Source of the DNA: W11650 sp963545585
GTDB lineage: Bacteria; Bacillota; Clostridia; Lachnospirales; Vallitaleaceae
NCBI GenBank assembly: GCA_963545585.1
Contig: CAUUKX010000052.1
Coordinates: 1-15,039 of the forward strand
Direction of reading: 5' to 3'
DNA length: 15,039 nucleotides
Of this stretch, positions 6,850 through 14,331 are shown piece by piece (within the stretch, counting starts at the first letter, position 1; each line of letters opens with the position of its first letter). Position numbers and translations under genes: made by a program. The notes beneath the pieces are model-generated. The model was not told where the DNA came from and ran no database searches. It saw nothing but the letters and a program-made list of their open reading frames with translations.

Positions 6850-6930
6850 ACGGGAGGAAAGTGTCTGGCAGGTACGACAGCGGCAAAACTGGCGCAGTGA
6901 TATTAAACAGCAAAAGAAAAAGGGTTTGAT

Positions 6931-7494
6931 TTGGGCAGAAAAAACAGAGTAAAGTTTAGAAATAAAGTAAAGCGAAAAGTAAATTATAAGTGGATTGCTT
7001 TTATTACGGCGGCAACATTGGGGATTGCGGCAGCGATGGCGTATTTTTCGGCTGCTTTTATGGAAAGTGTATCGGTGATGGCGGCACTTTTGATTTTGCT
7101 GCTGATTATATCGATTGGTATTTTTTTTGACTTGCTGGGAATTGCGGTTACGGCGGCCGATGAGATTCCATTTCATTCGATGGCAGCTTCGCATGTTCGG
7201 GGGGCGAAAGAAAGTATTCAAATTATTCGCAATGCCGGCAGCGTAGCTAATTTCTGTAATGATGTGGTCGGCGATATTGCCGGGATTATTTCCGGCAGTG
7301 CGGCGGCGGCGATTATTGTTAAGCTGGCGATGGAAAACCGCTTTTGGCTGCGGACATCGGAGATTTTGCTGTCGGCGGTGATTGCGGCGATGACGGTCGG
7401 CGGCAAGGCGGTGGCTAAGGAGATTGCCATGCGGCACGCCAATTTTATTGTCTTTCAAATCGGCCGATTTTTAAACGTTTTTCAAAGAAATTGA
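6931..7494 (+). CDS. oapA: OLE-associated membrane protein OapA (DUF21/CorB-like)
   Basis: This 187-residue integral membrane protein has a very basic N-terminus (residues 1-20), two clear membrane segments (about 21-44 and 47-73), and two further hydrophobic stretches (about 112-132 and 144-160). Its most telling segment is FDLLGIAVTAADEIPFHSMA (66-84) followed by RGAKESIQIIRNAGSVANFCNDVVGDIAGIISGSA-type sequence, which matches the DUF21-like core of OapA and of proteins often annotated as 'CorB Mg2+/Co2+ transporters', but without CBS domains. OapA is the partner of OLE RNA, and the upstream non-coding segment supports this identity. The frame has no ATG near its head; TTG at 6931 is chosen, with AAAAAGGG at 6916-6923 as the ribosome site. 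Between it and tlyA lie 242 bases, where dxs often sits, in which I see no supported gene. Confidence 0.85.
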   Translation: MGRKNRVKFRNKVKRKVNYKWIAFITAATLGIAAAMAYFSAAFMESVSVMAALLILLLIISIGIFFDLLGIAVTAADEIPFHSMAASHVRGAKESIQIIRNAGSVANFCNDVVGDIAGIISGSAAAAIIVKLAMENRFWLRTSEILLSAVIAAMTVGGKAVAKEIAMRHANFIVFQIGRFLNVFQRN

Positions 7495-7736
7495 GGAATT
7501 GTCTTATTTCCTTCTTATTTAGACGAATTGCGAATGAGCGGATGAAATGGAAACAGCTGTTTTTGAACGGAAAAGACGGATTTGACAGCGGAAAGAGAAG
7601 TTTTTGCTGTTTGCCGCCGCAAAGCAATAGCTTTTGGCGCAGCCAGATAGAAACAAAGATATTTTGGGGAGAGCGGCGAAAACAAGTTTTGGTGATGGGA
7701 AAGCAGAACTGTAAAAATAGATAGGAAACAAAAGCA

Positions 7737-8612
7737 ATGAAAAAAGAAAGATTAGATATCCTGCTGGTGGAGAGAGGACTGGCGGCTTCTCGGGAAAAGG
7801 CCAAGGCGCTGATTATGGCGGGTAAGGTTTTGGTGGCCGGAGAAAGAGAAGAAAAAGCCGGCGCAATGGTGCTGCCGGATCAGGAGATTCGGTTGAAGGG
7901 CGAGCCGGAGCCGTTTGTCAGTCGGGGCGGTTACAAGCTGCGGAAGGCACTGACCGAGTTTGGCATTGATTTGACGGGTAAAACTTGCATGGATATCGGG
8001 GCATCAACTGGTGGCTTTACCGATTGCATGCTGCAGCATGGAGCAAAGCGGGTATATAGCATTGACGTCGGTTATGGACAGTTAGCTTGGAGTTTGCGGC
8101 AGGATGAGCGGGTGATTGTTCTGGAAAAGACCAATGTCCGCTATCTGACGGCGGAGCAGGTGCCGGAACTGGTGGGTTTTGCCAGCGTGGACGTATCGTT
8201 TATTTCTTTAACTAAGATTATTGATGCCGCACAGGCTCGCTTAAAATACGGCGGAGAAATGGTTTGTCTGATTAAGCCGCAGTTTGAGGCCGGGCGGGAG
8301 AAAGTCGGCAAAAACGGCGTGGTGCGGGATAAAAAGGTGCATCAGGAAGTAATTGAATGGATTATTCGGGAAATGCGGGCAAGACAGTTTGCGGTACTTG
8401 GTTTGGATTTTTCCCCGATCAAGGGACCGGCCGGAAATATAGAATATCTGCTGCATATCAAAAATCAAAAACCGGAAGGAGGGATGGAGAAAACAGACAG
8501 AGCCGGGCGGCTGGCAGTCGAGGAAGCGGCAGAACCGCCAGCGCAGGAGAGAGACGAACCGGAGATCAATATTGAAAATGTGGTGGAAAAATCCCATGAA
8601 ATGGTAGAATAA
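7737..8612 (+). CDS. tlyA: TlyA family rRNA 2'-O-methyltransferase
   Basis: TlyA methylates ribose 2'-hydroxyls in rRNA (16S and, in some species, 23S); older annotations call it hemolysin A. An S4 RNA-binding domain covers residues 4-60, followed by an FtsJ-like methyltransferase domain with the SAM-binding segment DIGASTGGFTD (86-96). The K-D-K-E catalytic tetrad is present as K67 (GGYKL), D152 (VDVSF), K180 (LIKPQFE) and E236 (GNIEYL), with spacings equal to those of the mycobacterial enzyme. The last about 45 residues (from 246) form an extra Glu/Pro-rich tail. AGGA at 7723-7726 precedes the ATG. The TAA stop shares its last base with the nadK ATG (TAATG), so the two are coupled. Confidence 0.95.
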   Translation: MKKERLDILLVERGLAASREKAKALIMAGKVLVAGEREEKAGAMVLPDQEIRLKGEPEPFVSRGGYKLRKALTEFGIDLTGKTCMDIGASTGGFTDCMLQHGAKRVYSIDVGYGQLAWSLRQDERVIVLEKTNVRYLTAEQVPELVGFASVDVSFISLTKIIDAAQARLKYGGEMVCLIKPQFEAGREKVGKNGVVRDKKVHQEVIEWIIREMRARQFAVLGLDFSPIKGPAGNIEYLLHIKNQKPEGGMEKTDRAGRLAVEEAAEPPAQERDEPEINIENVVEKSHEMVE

Positions 8613-9430
8613 TGGCATATCAGAATATTTTAATTGTAACCAATGTGCAGAAAGACCCGGAGGAAAGGTTTACCGGGATTTTAAAGGAATGGTTGACAGG
8701 GCAAGGCAAAAATGTCAGCAGCGTGCATCGGGTCAGTGCCGAAACCATTGCCGGGCAGGAACTGATTATTACATTAGGCGGCGATGGAACGATTATTAAT
8801 GTGGCGAAAGAAGCGGCAGTTAGAGGTTTGCCGGTGCTGGGCATCAATTTGGGGCATCTGGGTTTTTTGGCGGAAACGGAGAAAAACTGCGCATTTTCCG
8901 CTTTGACGGAAATATTTAACGGCCGCTATATGGTAGAAAGGCGGATGATGTTGAGTGCTTATGGGCTCGAAGCCGGGAAGAAGCGCTTTTACGGTTCGGT
9001 CTTAAATGAGGTGGTACTCAAAAGACATGACATTTCCCGAATGATGGCGTATACCCTGCGGATTAACGGCAATCTGGCCGGACATTATCGGGCGGATGGA
9101 GTTATTTTAGCAACACCGACTGGTTCTACGGCCTATAATTTATCGGCTGGTGGGCCGATTATCCTGCCGCATTGCGAAAACATTGCGGTTACGCCGATTT
9201 GCCCACATTCCCTGTCGGCTCGGCCGCTGGTCTTGTCGGCGACGGATGTGATTGAACTGGAATTTGACCGGCTGCACGGTTTGGATGACTTTTTTGTAAC
9301 ACTGGACGGGAGCGAGATGATTCCGATTTCACCGGGAACGAGGGTGCAGGTTGTTCGTTCCGAGCGGACGACGGATTTGATTCGGCGGGAAAATACCAAC
9401 TTTTTCTCAGTTTTAAATGAAAAGTTATAG
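8612..9430 (+). CDS. nadK: NAD kinase
   Basis: NAD kinase phosphorylates NAD to NADP. The 272-residue protein has the diagnostic GGDGT at residues 56-60 (D58 is the expected catalytic aspartate), GINLGHLGFL (77-86), the NE pair at 132-133, and the conserved DGVILATPTGSTAYNLSAGGP region (162-182). It follows tlyA with a one-base start/stop overlap and carries no strong ribosome site of its own, consistent with coupling. The tlyA-nadK-argR-recN order is widely conserved in Clostridia. It is followed by a 449-base gap containing a palindromic repeat and then argR. Confidence 0.97.
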   Translation: MAYQNILIVTNVQKDPEERFTGILKEWLTGQGKNVSSVHRVSAETIAGQELIITLGGDGTIINVAKEAAVRGLPVLGINLGHLGFLAETEKNCAFSALTEIFNGRYMVERRMMLSAYGLEAGKKRFYGSVLNEVVLKRHDISRMMAYTLRINGNLAGHYRADGVILATPTGSTAYNLSAGGPIILPHCENIAVTPICPHSLSARPLVLSATDVIELEFDRLHGLDDFFVTLDGSEMIPISPGTRVQVVRSERTTDLIRRENTNFFSVLNEKL

Positions 9431-9556
9431 TTTTCGCTTTTCCTTTCCCAATCTTATTTTTCCAGAGAGTATGAAAAGGGTAAGATATCCGAAGAGAAGG
9501 CTTGAGAAAGTAGGGATTTAACAAGCGGAAAGCAAAACAGAAACAGCATAAATTTG

Positions 9557-9767
9557 ACAGTTTAGGCAAGCCGCTCGTAATTTGCTTTTGGCAAATTACG
9601 AAGATGGTTAGCTTATATTGCCTATACGAAAGTTTACTTTCGATATAGGCAAATTATAGCTAACGATTAATGTGGTGTGTTAAGCAAATGGATAGTTCAT
9701 GATACGGCTTGTGAAAGCAAGCTTTTCCGAGTAGTATCATACATAAGTATCTGTTTGCCTAAGCTGT
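9557..9767. repeat. Palindromic repeat element, copy 1 (MITE-like, three hairpins)
   Basis: The ends are inverted repeats: ACAGTTTAGGCAA (9557-9569) against TTGCCTAAGCTGT (9755-9767), 12 of 13 complementary. Inside are three hairpins: CGTAATTTGC/GCAAATTACG (9576-9600, perfect ten-base arms); a long near-perfect one at 9607-9664 with ends GTTAGCT/AGCTAAC; and ATGATAC/GTATCAT (9699-9740) whose core TGAAAGCAAGC is shared with the copies at 12025-12314. It fills about half of the 449-base nadK-argR gap; the 126 bases before it show nothing I can name. Confidence 0.75.
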
Positions 9768-9806
9768 ACCGACAAATTGCCTTTCGTAAAAAAGTAAGAT
9801 ATTTCA

Positions 9807-9840
9807 GCCAGACAGCAAAGGCGGGCGACCTTTGTTTGGC
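9807..9840 (+). promoter_or_regulatory. GC-rich hairpin in the argR leader
   Basis: CAAAGG (9816-9821) pairs with CCTTTG (9829-9834) around a seven-base loop, and the stem is extended by GCCAGAC against TTTGGC after a two-base bulge. It is followed by a smaller GGCG/CGCC hairpin (9851-9865) just before the argR ribosome site. No clear ARG-box operator was recognised. It may be a leader structure or weak attenuator; a weak promoter TTGCCT-17-TATTTC lies upstream at 9777-9805. Confidence 0.35.
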
Positions 9841-9879
9841 AGATAGGGACGGCGCTGAAAACGCCGGAAGGAGGTACAA

Positions 9880-10332
9880 ATGAAATTTCAAAGGCAATCA
9901 AGGCTGTTGGAGATTATAAAGAATGCGGAAGTGGAAACGCAGGATGAGATTGTGCAGCTTCTGCTGAAAGAAGGGTATCGGGTTACGCAGGCGACGATTT
10001 CCCGTGATATCCGGGAGTTGAAGCTGATTAAATCGGCGGACGGCAGCGGCCGGGTCAAGTACAGCCTGCCGCAGACAGAGACGGTGCCGGAAGCCAGTAA
10101 TGAAAAATACCGGAATATTTTAAAGCATGGCTATAAAAGCGGAGAAGCAGCCGGTCAGCTGGTGGTAATCCGGACGCTAAGCGGCATGGCGATGGCGGTG
10201 GCGGCAGCGATTGATGCGCTGGGACTGCACCATGTTATCGGCTGTATTGCCGGGGATGATACTATTTTTTGTGCGACCCATTCGCCGCAGACGGCGGAAG
10301 AGGTACTAAGGGATATTAAGAATTTGATATAG
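9880..10332 (+). CDS. argR: Arginine repressor ArgR/AhrC
   Basis: ArgR is an arginine-responsive hexameric repressor of arginine synthesis and, in Bacillus, activator of catabolism. Residues 1-68 are the winged helix-turn-helix domain, with the recognition segment VTQATISRDIRELKLIK (35-51). The C-terminal domain (about 78-150) carries the trimer/arginine-binding sequence GCIAGDDTIFCA, with the GDDT at 125-128 supplying the arginine-contacting acidic residues. AAGGAGG at 9868-9874 sets the start, and the length of 150 residues is standard. It is followed after 13 bases by recN, a pairing conserved across Firmicutes. Confidence 0.96.
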   Translation: MKFQRQSRLLEIIKNAEVETQDEIVQLLLKEGYRVTQATISRDIRELKLIKSADGSGRVKYSLPQTETVPEASNEKYRNILKHGYKSGEAAGQLVVIRTLSGMAMAVAAAIDALGLHHVIGCIAGDDTIFCATHSPQTAEEVLRDIKNLI

Positions 10333-10345
10333 GGTAGGAAATGAA

Positions 10346-12004
10346 ATGCTGGTGAGTTTACATATTCAAAATATCGGTTTGATTGATACTATTAAGATTC
10401 CATTTCGCCCGGGGCTGAATGTGTTATCGGGTGAAACGGGCGCCGGAAAGTCCATGATTATTGGTTCGCTTGATGCTTTGCTGGGCGGTGAAATGGCCAA
10501 GAGCCTGAAACGGGAGGAAGATTCTTTTATTGAGGGCGTTTTTGCGCTGGAGGGGATGAGTTCGGCCATTTTTGACTGTCTGGAGGAGTTGGGGCTGCCC
10601 GGAGAGCCGGAGCTGATTATCAGCCGCAAGGTCAGCGGCGGCCGGTCGGTCTTTCGCTGCAATGGGCAGATGATAACCAAAGCGGCAGTTTTAGAGCTGC
10701 GCGCCAGACTATTGGACATTCATTCGCAGCGTGAGCATCAGTCGCTTTTGCAGGTGAAAAATCATATTTTAATGCTTGACCGCTATTTTGCTAAGGAAAT
10801 TACACCGCTGTTAGAGGAATTAAGACTGCTGGATAAACAGAGGCGGGAGGCGGAAAAGGCGCTGGCGGAGCTGGATATGGAAGAATCGGCAAGGCTTCGG
10901 GAAGTGGATTTTTTGCAGTTTGAAATAAAAGAAATTGAAGAAGCGGACTTAAAACCGGGCGAGGATCAGAGCATAGGGCAGGAACTGGAAGTGCTGCAAA
11001 ATAGTCGGCAGATTCAGGAGGCCTTACAGGCGGCGATGGAAGCAGTCGCCGGGGAATACGGCAGCCGCAATCAGGTCGGACAGGCCGCCTATGGTTTGCA
11101 GCGGGTCAAGGATTATGATGAGCGGCTGACATCCCTGTGGGAGCAGCTGTTAAGCGCTGAGGATATTTTGCATGACGTGGCCAGAGAAACCGAACGCTAT
11201 ATTGATACGATGGACGGCTATGAGGAAAGGCTGTTTGAAGCGGAAGAACGAATGGATGTAATCAATTCGCTGAAGGCCAAGCACGGCAATACGATTGAGG
11301 AGATTTTGGCGGCACTGCCGCAGAAAGCGGAGCGGCTGGCCTTTTTAGAGGATATCGTTAAGAACCGGCAGCGGCGGCAGCAGCAAATGGCGGAGATCGA
11401 TCAAAAAATGCAGGCTAAAGCCGACGAGCTGACAGCGGTTCGGCAAAAGGCAGCGGCTCAGCTCAGGCGGGAGATGGAAGAGCGGCTGGGCGCTCTTAAT
11501 TTTAATAATAATCAGTTTGAGGTAAAGATAGAGCGGAAAAAGCAGGTACAGGCTGATGGCTGGGATGAGGCTGCGTTTTATATCTCCACCAACAAGGGCG
11601 AGGCACTCAAGCCTTTGGTCGAAATTGCTTCGGGCGGTGAGCTTTCTCGGATTATGCTGGCGCTGAAAGGGATTTTTGCGGCAGTGGACGAGATTCCCAG
11701 CTTGATTTTTGATGAGATTGACACCGGTATTAGTGGTATTACCGCCGGGATGGTCGGTGAGCAGATGAAGCGGCTGGCCGCAGGCAAGCAAATTTTTGCT
11801 ATCAGCCACCTGCCGCAGATTGTGGCGCTGGGGGATGCCCATTATTTGATTTATAAGGAAGAAGTGCAAAACCACACCCATACCGAGATTATTGAGCTGG
11901 ACAGCGAAGCCAGAGTCAAGGAACTAGCACGACTGCTGGGCGGCAAAAACATCTCCAAGGCAGTGGAAGATACCGCCCGGGAGATGCTGGGTTTAACTGA
12001 GTAA
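10346..12004 (+). CDS. recN: DNA repair protein RecN
   Basis: RecN is an SMC-like ATPase that gathers at double-strand breaks and supports recombinational repair. The 552-residue protein has Walker A GETGAGKS at 29-36, a Q-loop region ending in DIHSQREHQSLL, two long coiled-coil stretches (about 150-215 and 280-385), the ABC signature SGGELSR at 429-435 and Walker B LIFDEIDTG with D456/E457. Near the end AISHLPQIVALGDAHY is the conserved RecN D-loop/H-loop region. The ATG at 10346 has AGGGTAGGA at 10331-10339; an ATG at 10341 is out of frame. spoIVB and spo0A, which follow recN in many spore formers, are absent; the gene instead converges on rqcH. Confidence 0.97.
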   Translation: MLVSLHIQNIGLIDTIKIPFRPGLNVLSGETGAGKSMIIGSLDALLGGEMAKSLKREEDSFIEGVFALEGMSSAIFDCLEELGLPGEPELIISRKVSGGRSVFRCNGQMITKAAVLELRARLLDIHSQREHQSLLQVKNHILMLDRYFAKEITPLLEELRLLDKQRREAEKALAELDMEESARLREVDFLQFEIKEIEEADLKPGEDQSIGQELEVLQNSRQIQEALQAAMEAVAGEYGSRNQVGQAAYGLQRVKDYDERLTSLWEQLLSAEDILHDVARETERYIDTMDGYEERLFEAEERMDVINSLKAKHGNTIEEILAALPQKAERLAFLEDIVKNRQRRQQQMAEIDQKMQAKADELTAVRQKAAAQLRREMEERLGALNFNNNQFEVKIERKKQVQADGWDEAAFYISTNKGEALKPLVEIASGGELSRIMLALKGIFAAVDEIPSLIFDEIDTGISGITAGMVGEQMKRLAAGKQIFAISHLPQIVALGDAHYLIYKEEVQNHTHTEIIELDSEARVKELARLLGGKNISKAVEDTAREMLGLTE

Positions 12005-12024
12005 TCCACACATTGACCAGTTGC

Positions 12025-12171
12025 TTACCGCTTAAGGCAAGCGGAGGTATGTATGATGCTGCACGGGAAAGCTTGCTTTCACAGGCAGCATCATACATAT
12101 CTCCATTTGCGCGAGCGCTACACGGATAATTCGCTGAAGGCGAATTATCCGTGGCTTGGCTTAAGCGGTAA
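12025..12171. repeat. Palindromic repeat element, copy 2
   Basis: Terminal inverted repeats TTACCGCTTAAGGCAAGC (12025-12042) and GCTTGGCTTAAGCGGTAA (12154-12171) match at 17 of 18 positions. Two hairpins lie between them: 12043-12104 with 20-base arms differing at one position and a core containing GAAAGCTTGCTTTC, and 12121-12153 with perfect 14-base arms around a TGAAG loop. Its reverse complement follows the same order as copy 1 (terminal repeat, GATAATT-type hairpin, GCAAATGGA, core hairpin, terminal repeat). It starts 20 bases after the recN stop. Confidence 0.8.
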
Positions 12172-12172
12172 T

Positions 12173-12314
12173 AAATAGGCAAGCAAGCGTTTATACCGGA
12201 TACGACCGGAGAGCTTGCTCTCGAGGGAAGTATCAAGTATAACTGCCTATTTGTGCGAGCGTCACACGGATAATTTGCGGAAAGCGAATTATCCGTTCCT
12301 TGCTTTAAGCGGTA
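12173..12314. repeat. Palindromic repeat element, copy 3 (tandem with copy 2)
   Basis: AAATAGGC (12173-12180) and GCCTATTT (12245-12252) enclose a hairpin with TTATAC/GTATAA, GATAC/GTATC and a GAGAGCTTGCTCTC core. Then follows ACGGATAATTTGC...GCGAATTATCCGT (12266-12296) and the end CTTTAAGCGGTA. The last about 65 bases are a direct repeat of the right end of copy 2. It ends 6 bases from the rqcH stop codon and, with copy 2, fills nearly all of the gap between the convergent genes, where it may also end transcription from both sides. Confidence 0.75.
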
Positions 12315-12320
12315 CTATTA

Positions 12321-14090
12321 TTAGCTTTCGTCTTTAGTCAGTCCGGCTGTTCCCGGCGCAATCACCATCGAATAATTTTGATGATAAATAACATAGCCCA
12401 GCGGCGAGCCGTTGGGTTTATTTAATTCTTTGGCTTTGGTGTAATCCACCTCGACCTTGCTGCTTTCCCGCCCCTTGCTGTAATAGGCGGCCAGAGCGGC
12501 TGCCTGCTCAAAGGCCCGGTCGGATAATTCCCGGCCGGCGGTTTTGACAATCACATGTGAGCCGGGGATGCCTTTGGCATGAAACCACCAGTCGTTATTG
12601 CCAGCGAAACGGAGCGACAGCTCCTCGTTTTGCTCGTTATTGCGGCCAACATAAAAATGAAAGCCTTCGTCAGACAGGTAGTGATGAGGTGCAAGGCCGG
12701 TAATTTTAGCTTTTTTCGGCGCTTTTTTGCCGCCGGTTTTGCCGCTGTTTTTTTTGACATAACCGGCGTTTTGCAGTTCCTGCCGGATAGCCTGCAAATC
12801 TTCAAAACTCTCAGCACTTTCGACACTGTAAGCAATCGATTCTAAATGAGCCAGTTCCTGTCGGGTCTTCGTCAGCTGCTCGCTGACGGCAGCCTGTGTT
12901 CGCTTCTTTTTGTTATATTTCTCAAAGCTAACTTTGGCGTTCTCCTGAACGGTTTTGGTCGGGTCAAGAGTCAGCTCCTGTTCCTGATTGGTATGATAAT
13001 TAAAAACCGTAACTTTCTCGGCTTTTTCCGGCAGCTGGTATTGATAAGCCATCAGCAGTTCACCTTTTCGCTGAAACTTTTCCATATTCTTGGTGTCTTT
13101 TAGCTGCTGTTCCTGCAAATCCAGTTTTTTGGCGCAGCGCTCCAGCAGATTTTGCAGGAGTTTGCGCAGGTCGGCGCTGCGCTGGTGCATCCGGCTTTGT
13201 TTGGCCTTGGTTACGAAAAAGATATCCAGCAGCTCCGACAGATTGTCAAAGGGCAGAAAGCTGCCGTTTGGCCGCAGCGCTAAGCTAATGTGAAAATCCT
13301 GATATTGACCATCGGCATTTAAGATGACATAGGGCTGACCGTTGTGAGCAGCCATTTCTTCATTTAAAGCCTGAAAACTTTGATAAAGTTTGGATAAATC
13401 CGCCGACGTCAGACTGTCAAACAGTGCACTGCCCTCGCACCCGCCGGCGCAGCAAAGCCAATCCGCCAGCAGCGGGCTGAAACCGGTGAGGCTGTGCATG
13501 ATTTTGTCTTGCAGGGCGTGGCCGTCCGCTGCCTGTAAAAGCGTGGTAAAATCAGAAAGTGAGCCGACACTTTGGGGGCTGACTTTATTTTGAGCTGGCG
13601 GCAGGACATAAAGCTTGCCGGGATAAACTTCCCGCACCGAGCTAATATGAGCGCCGATACGCTTGATACTGTCCAGCACCTTGTCATTTTCATCAATTAA
13701 AATGATATTGCTGTGCCGGCCCATAATTTCAATCAGCAGGCGCTTTTCCGACAAATCGCCCATTTCGTTGTAATGGCTGATATGAAAGGTCAGGATGCGC
13801 TCGCTGCCGGCTTGGGTGATATCAATGATTTTGCCGTTTTGTAGATATTTGCGCAGCAGCATGACAAAGGCCGAGGGCGCAGCCGGATTTTCCTTGGCTT
13901 CTGCTGTCAGATAAAGTCTGGGCATACCGGCATCGGCGCTGAGCAGCAGCCGGTATTGACGGCGATCCTGCCGCAGGATTAGGTTTAGTTCCTCTTTTTC
14001 TGGTTGATTTATTTTTAAGATTTGACTGCCGGTCAATGTTTCTTTTAATTCGTGGGTCAGATAGTTAAGCACAATTCCGTCTAATGCCAT
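12321..14090 (-). CDS. rqcH: Ribosome quality control protein RqcH (NFACT family)
   Basis: RqcH binds 50S subunits carrying stalled peptidyl-tRNA and recruits tRNA-Ala to add C-terminal alanine tails that mark the chain for degradation; older names are FbpA or fibronectin-binding protein. The 589-residue protein has the NFACT-N domain with MALDGIVLNYL at its start and EIMGRHSNIILID at 121-133, a helical/coiled-coil middle (about 290-430, including VSFEKYNKKKR), and the NFACT-R domain with WWFHAKGIPGSHVIVKT near the C-terminus. Residues 97-98 are Glu-Arg where Bacillus RqcH has the functionally essential Asp-Arg. AAAGGA upstream of the ATG gives the start. It has its own promoter and converges on recN. 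Confidence 0.95.
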   Translation of the reverse strand: MALDGIVLNYLTHELKETLTGSQILKINQPEKEELNLILRQDRRQYRLLLSADAGMPRLYLTAEAKENPAAPSAFVMLLRKYLQNGKIIDITQAGSERILTFHISHYNEMGDLSEKRLLIEIMGRHSNIILIDENDKVLDSIKRIGAHISSVREVYPGKLYVLPPAQNKVSPQSVGSLSDFTTLLQAADGHALQDKIMHSLTGFSPLLADWLCCAGGCEGSALFDSLTSADLSKLYQSFQALNEEMAAHNGQPYVILNADGQYQDFHISLALRPNGSFLPFDNLSELLDIFFVTKAKQSRMHQRSADLRKLLQNLLERCAKKLDLQEQQLKDTKNMEKFQRKGELLMAYQYQLPEKAEKVTVFNYHTNQEQELTLDPTKTVQENAKVSFEKYNKKKRTQAAVSEQLTKTRQELAHLESIAYSVESAESFEDLQAIRQELQNAGYVKKNSGKTGGKKAPKKAKITGLAPHHYLSDEGFHFYVGRNNEQNEELSLRFAGNNDWWFHAKGIPGSHVIVKTAGRELSDRAFEQAAALAAYYSKGRESSKVEVDYTKAKELNKPNGSPLGYVIYHQNYSMVIAPGTAGLTKDES

Positions 14091-14187
14091 GATGAGTCCT
14101 TTCTGGTGTGGGGGTTTCGTTCGGGCGAGCAGAGAGTTATTTTGCCTTTTAGCGAATACTGCCTGAACCGAAATGCTTCTTTTATTT

Positions 14188-14216
14188 ATTGTACCAAAAC
14201 AAGGAAATGATTACAA
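14188..14216 (-). promoter_or_regulatory. Promoter of rqcH
   Basis: On the minus strand, TTGTAA (14216-14211) and TACAAT (14193-14188) are separated by exactly 17 bases, a good vegetative promoter. Predicted transcription starts near 14181, leaving an untranslated leader of about 90 nt before the rqcH ATG at 14090. Confidence 0.6.
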
Positions 14217-14245
14217 TACATATTTCGTCTGTTCGAGTGCTGAAA

Positions 14246-14295
14246 GCCAACGAAAAAAGCAACCAGAATAATTCTAATTGCTTCTTTTCATTGGC
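14246..14295 (-). terminator. Terminator-like long inverted repeat
   Basis: GCCAACGAAAAAAGCAA (14246-14262) pairs with TTGCTTCTTTTCATTGGC (14278-14295) with one bulge and a wobble. AGAAT/ATTCT continues the stem inside the loop. The A- and T-rich arms could act in either orientation, but the position suits the end of the minus-strand gene at 14332-14961. Confidence 0.5.
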
Positions 14296-14331
14296 TAATA
14301 TGAAATTGAGTTTATGTTTGCTTTTTAAAAT

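Noticed and set aside
6789..6929. A 46-codon plus-strand ORF (starting MSDKSFKKKA) ending one base before the oapA TTG.
   Set aside because: It has only a poor ribosome site, no recognisable family, and its basic composition follows from A-rich leader sequence with a hairpin. It remains a possible leader peptide but is not supported.
6137..6930. Possibility that the non-coding region is RNase P RNA, tmRNA, 6S RNA or a group II intron.
   Set aside because: I found no RNase P core signature, no tRNA-like end with CCA, no single long 6S-like bubble helix, and no domain V-type sequence; gene context instead fits OLE.
7491..7724. A 77-codon ORF between oapA and tlyA.
   Set aside because: No recognisable motif, poor initiation signals, and residue content typical of chance translation.
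9677..9883. ORF encoding a DTACESKL-type peptide in the nadK-argR gap, and a similar one on the minus strand at 11916-12236.
   Set aside because: The shared peptide comes from the repeated hairpin core, not from a conserved protein; the frames are otherwise unrelated.
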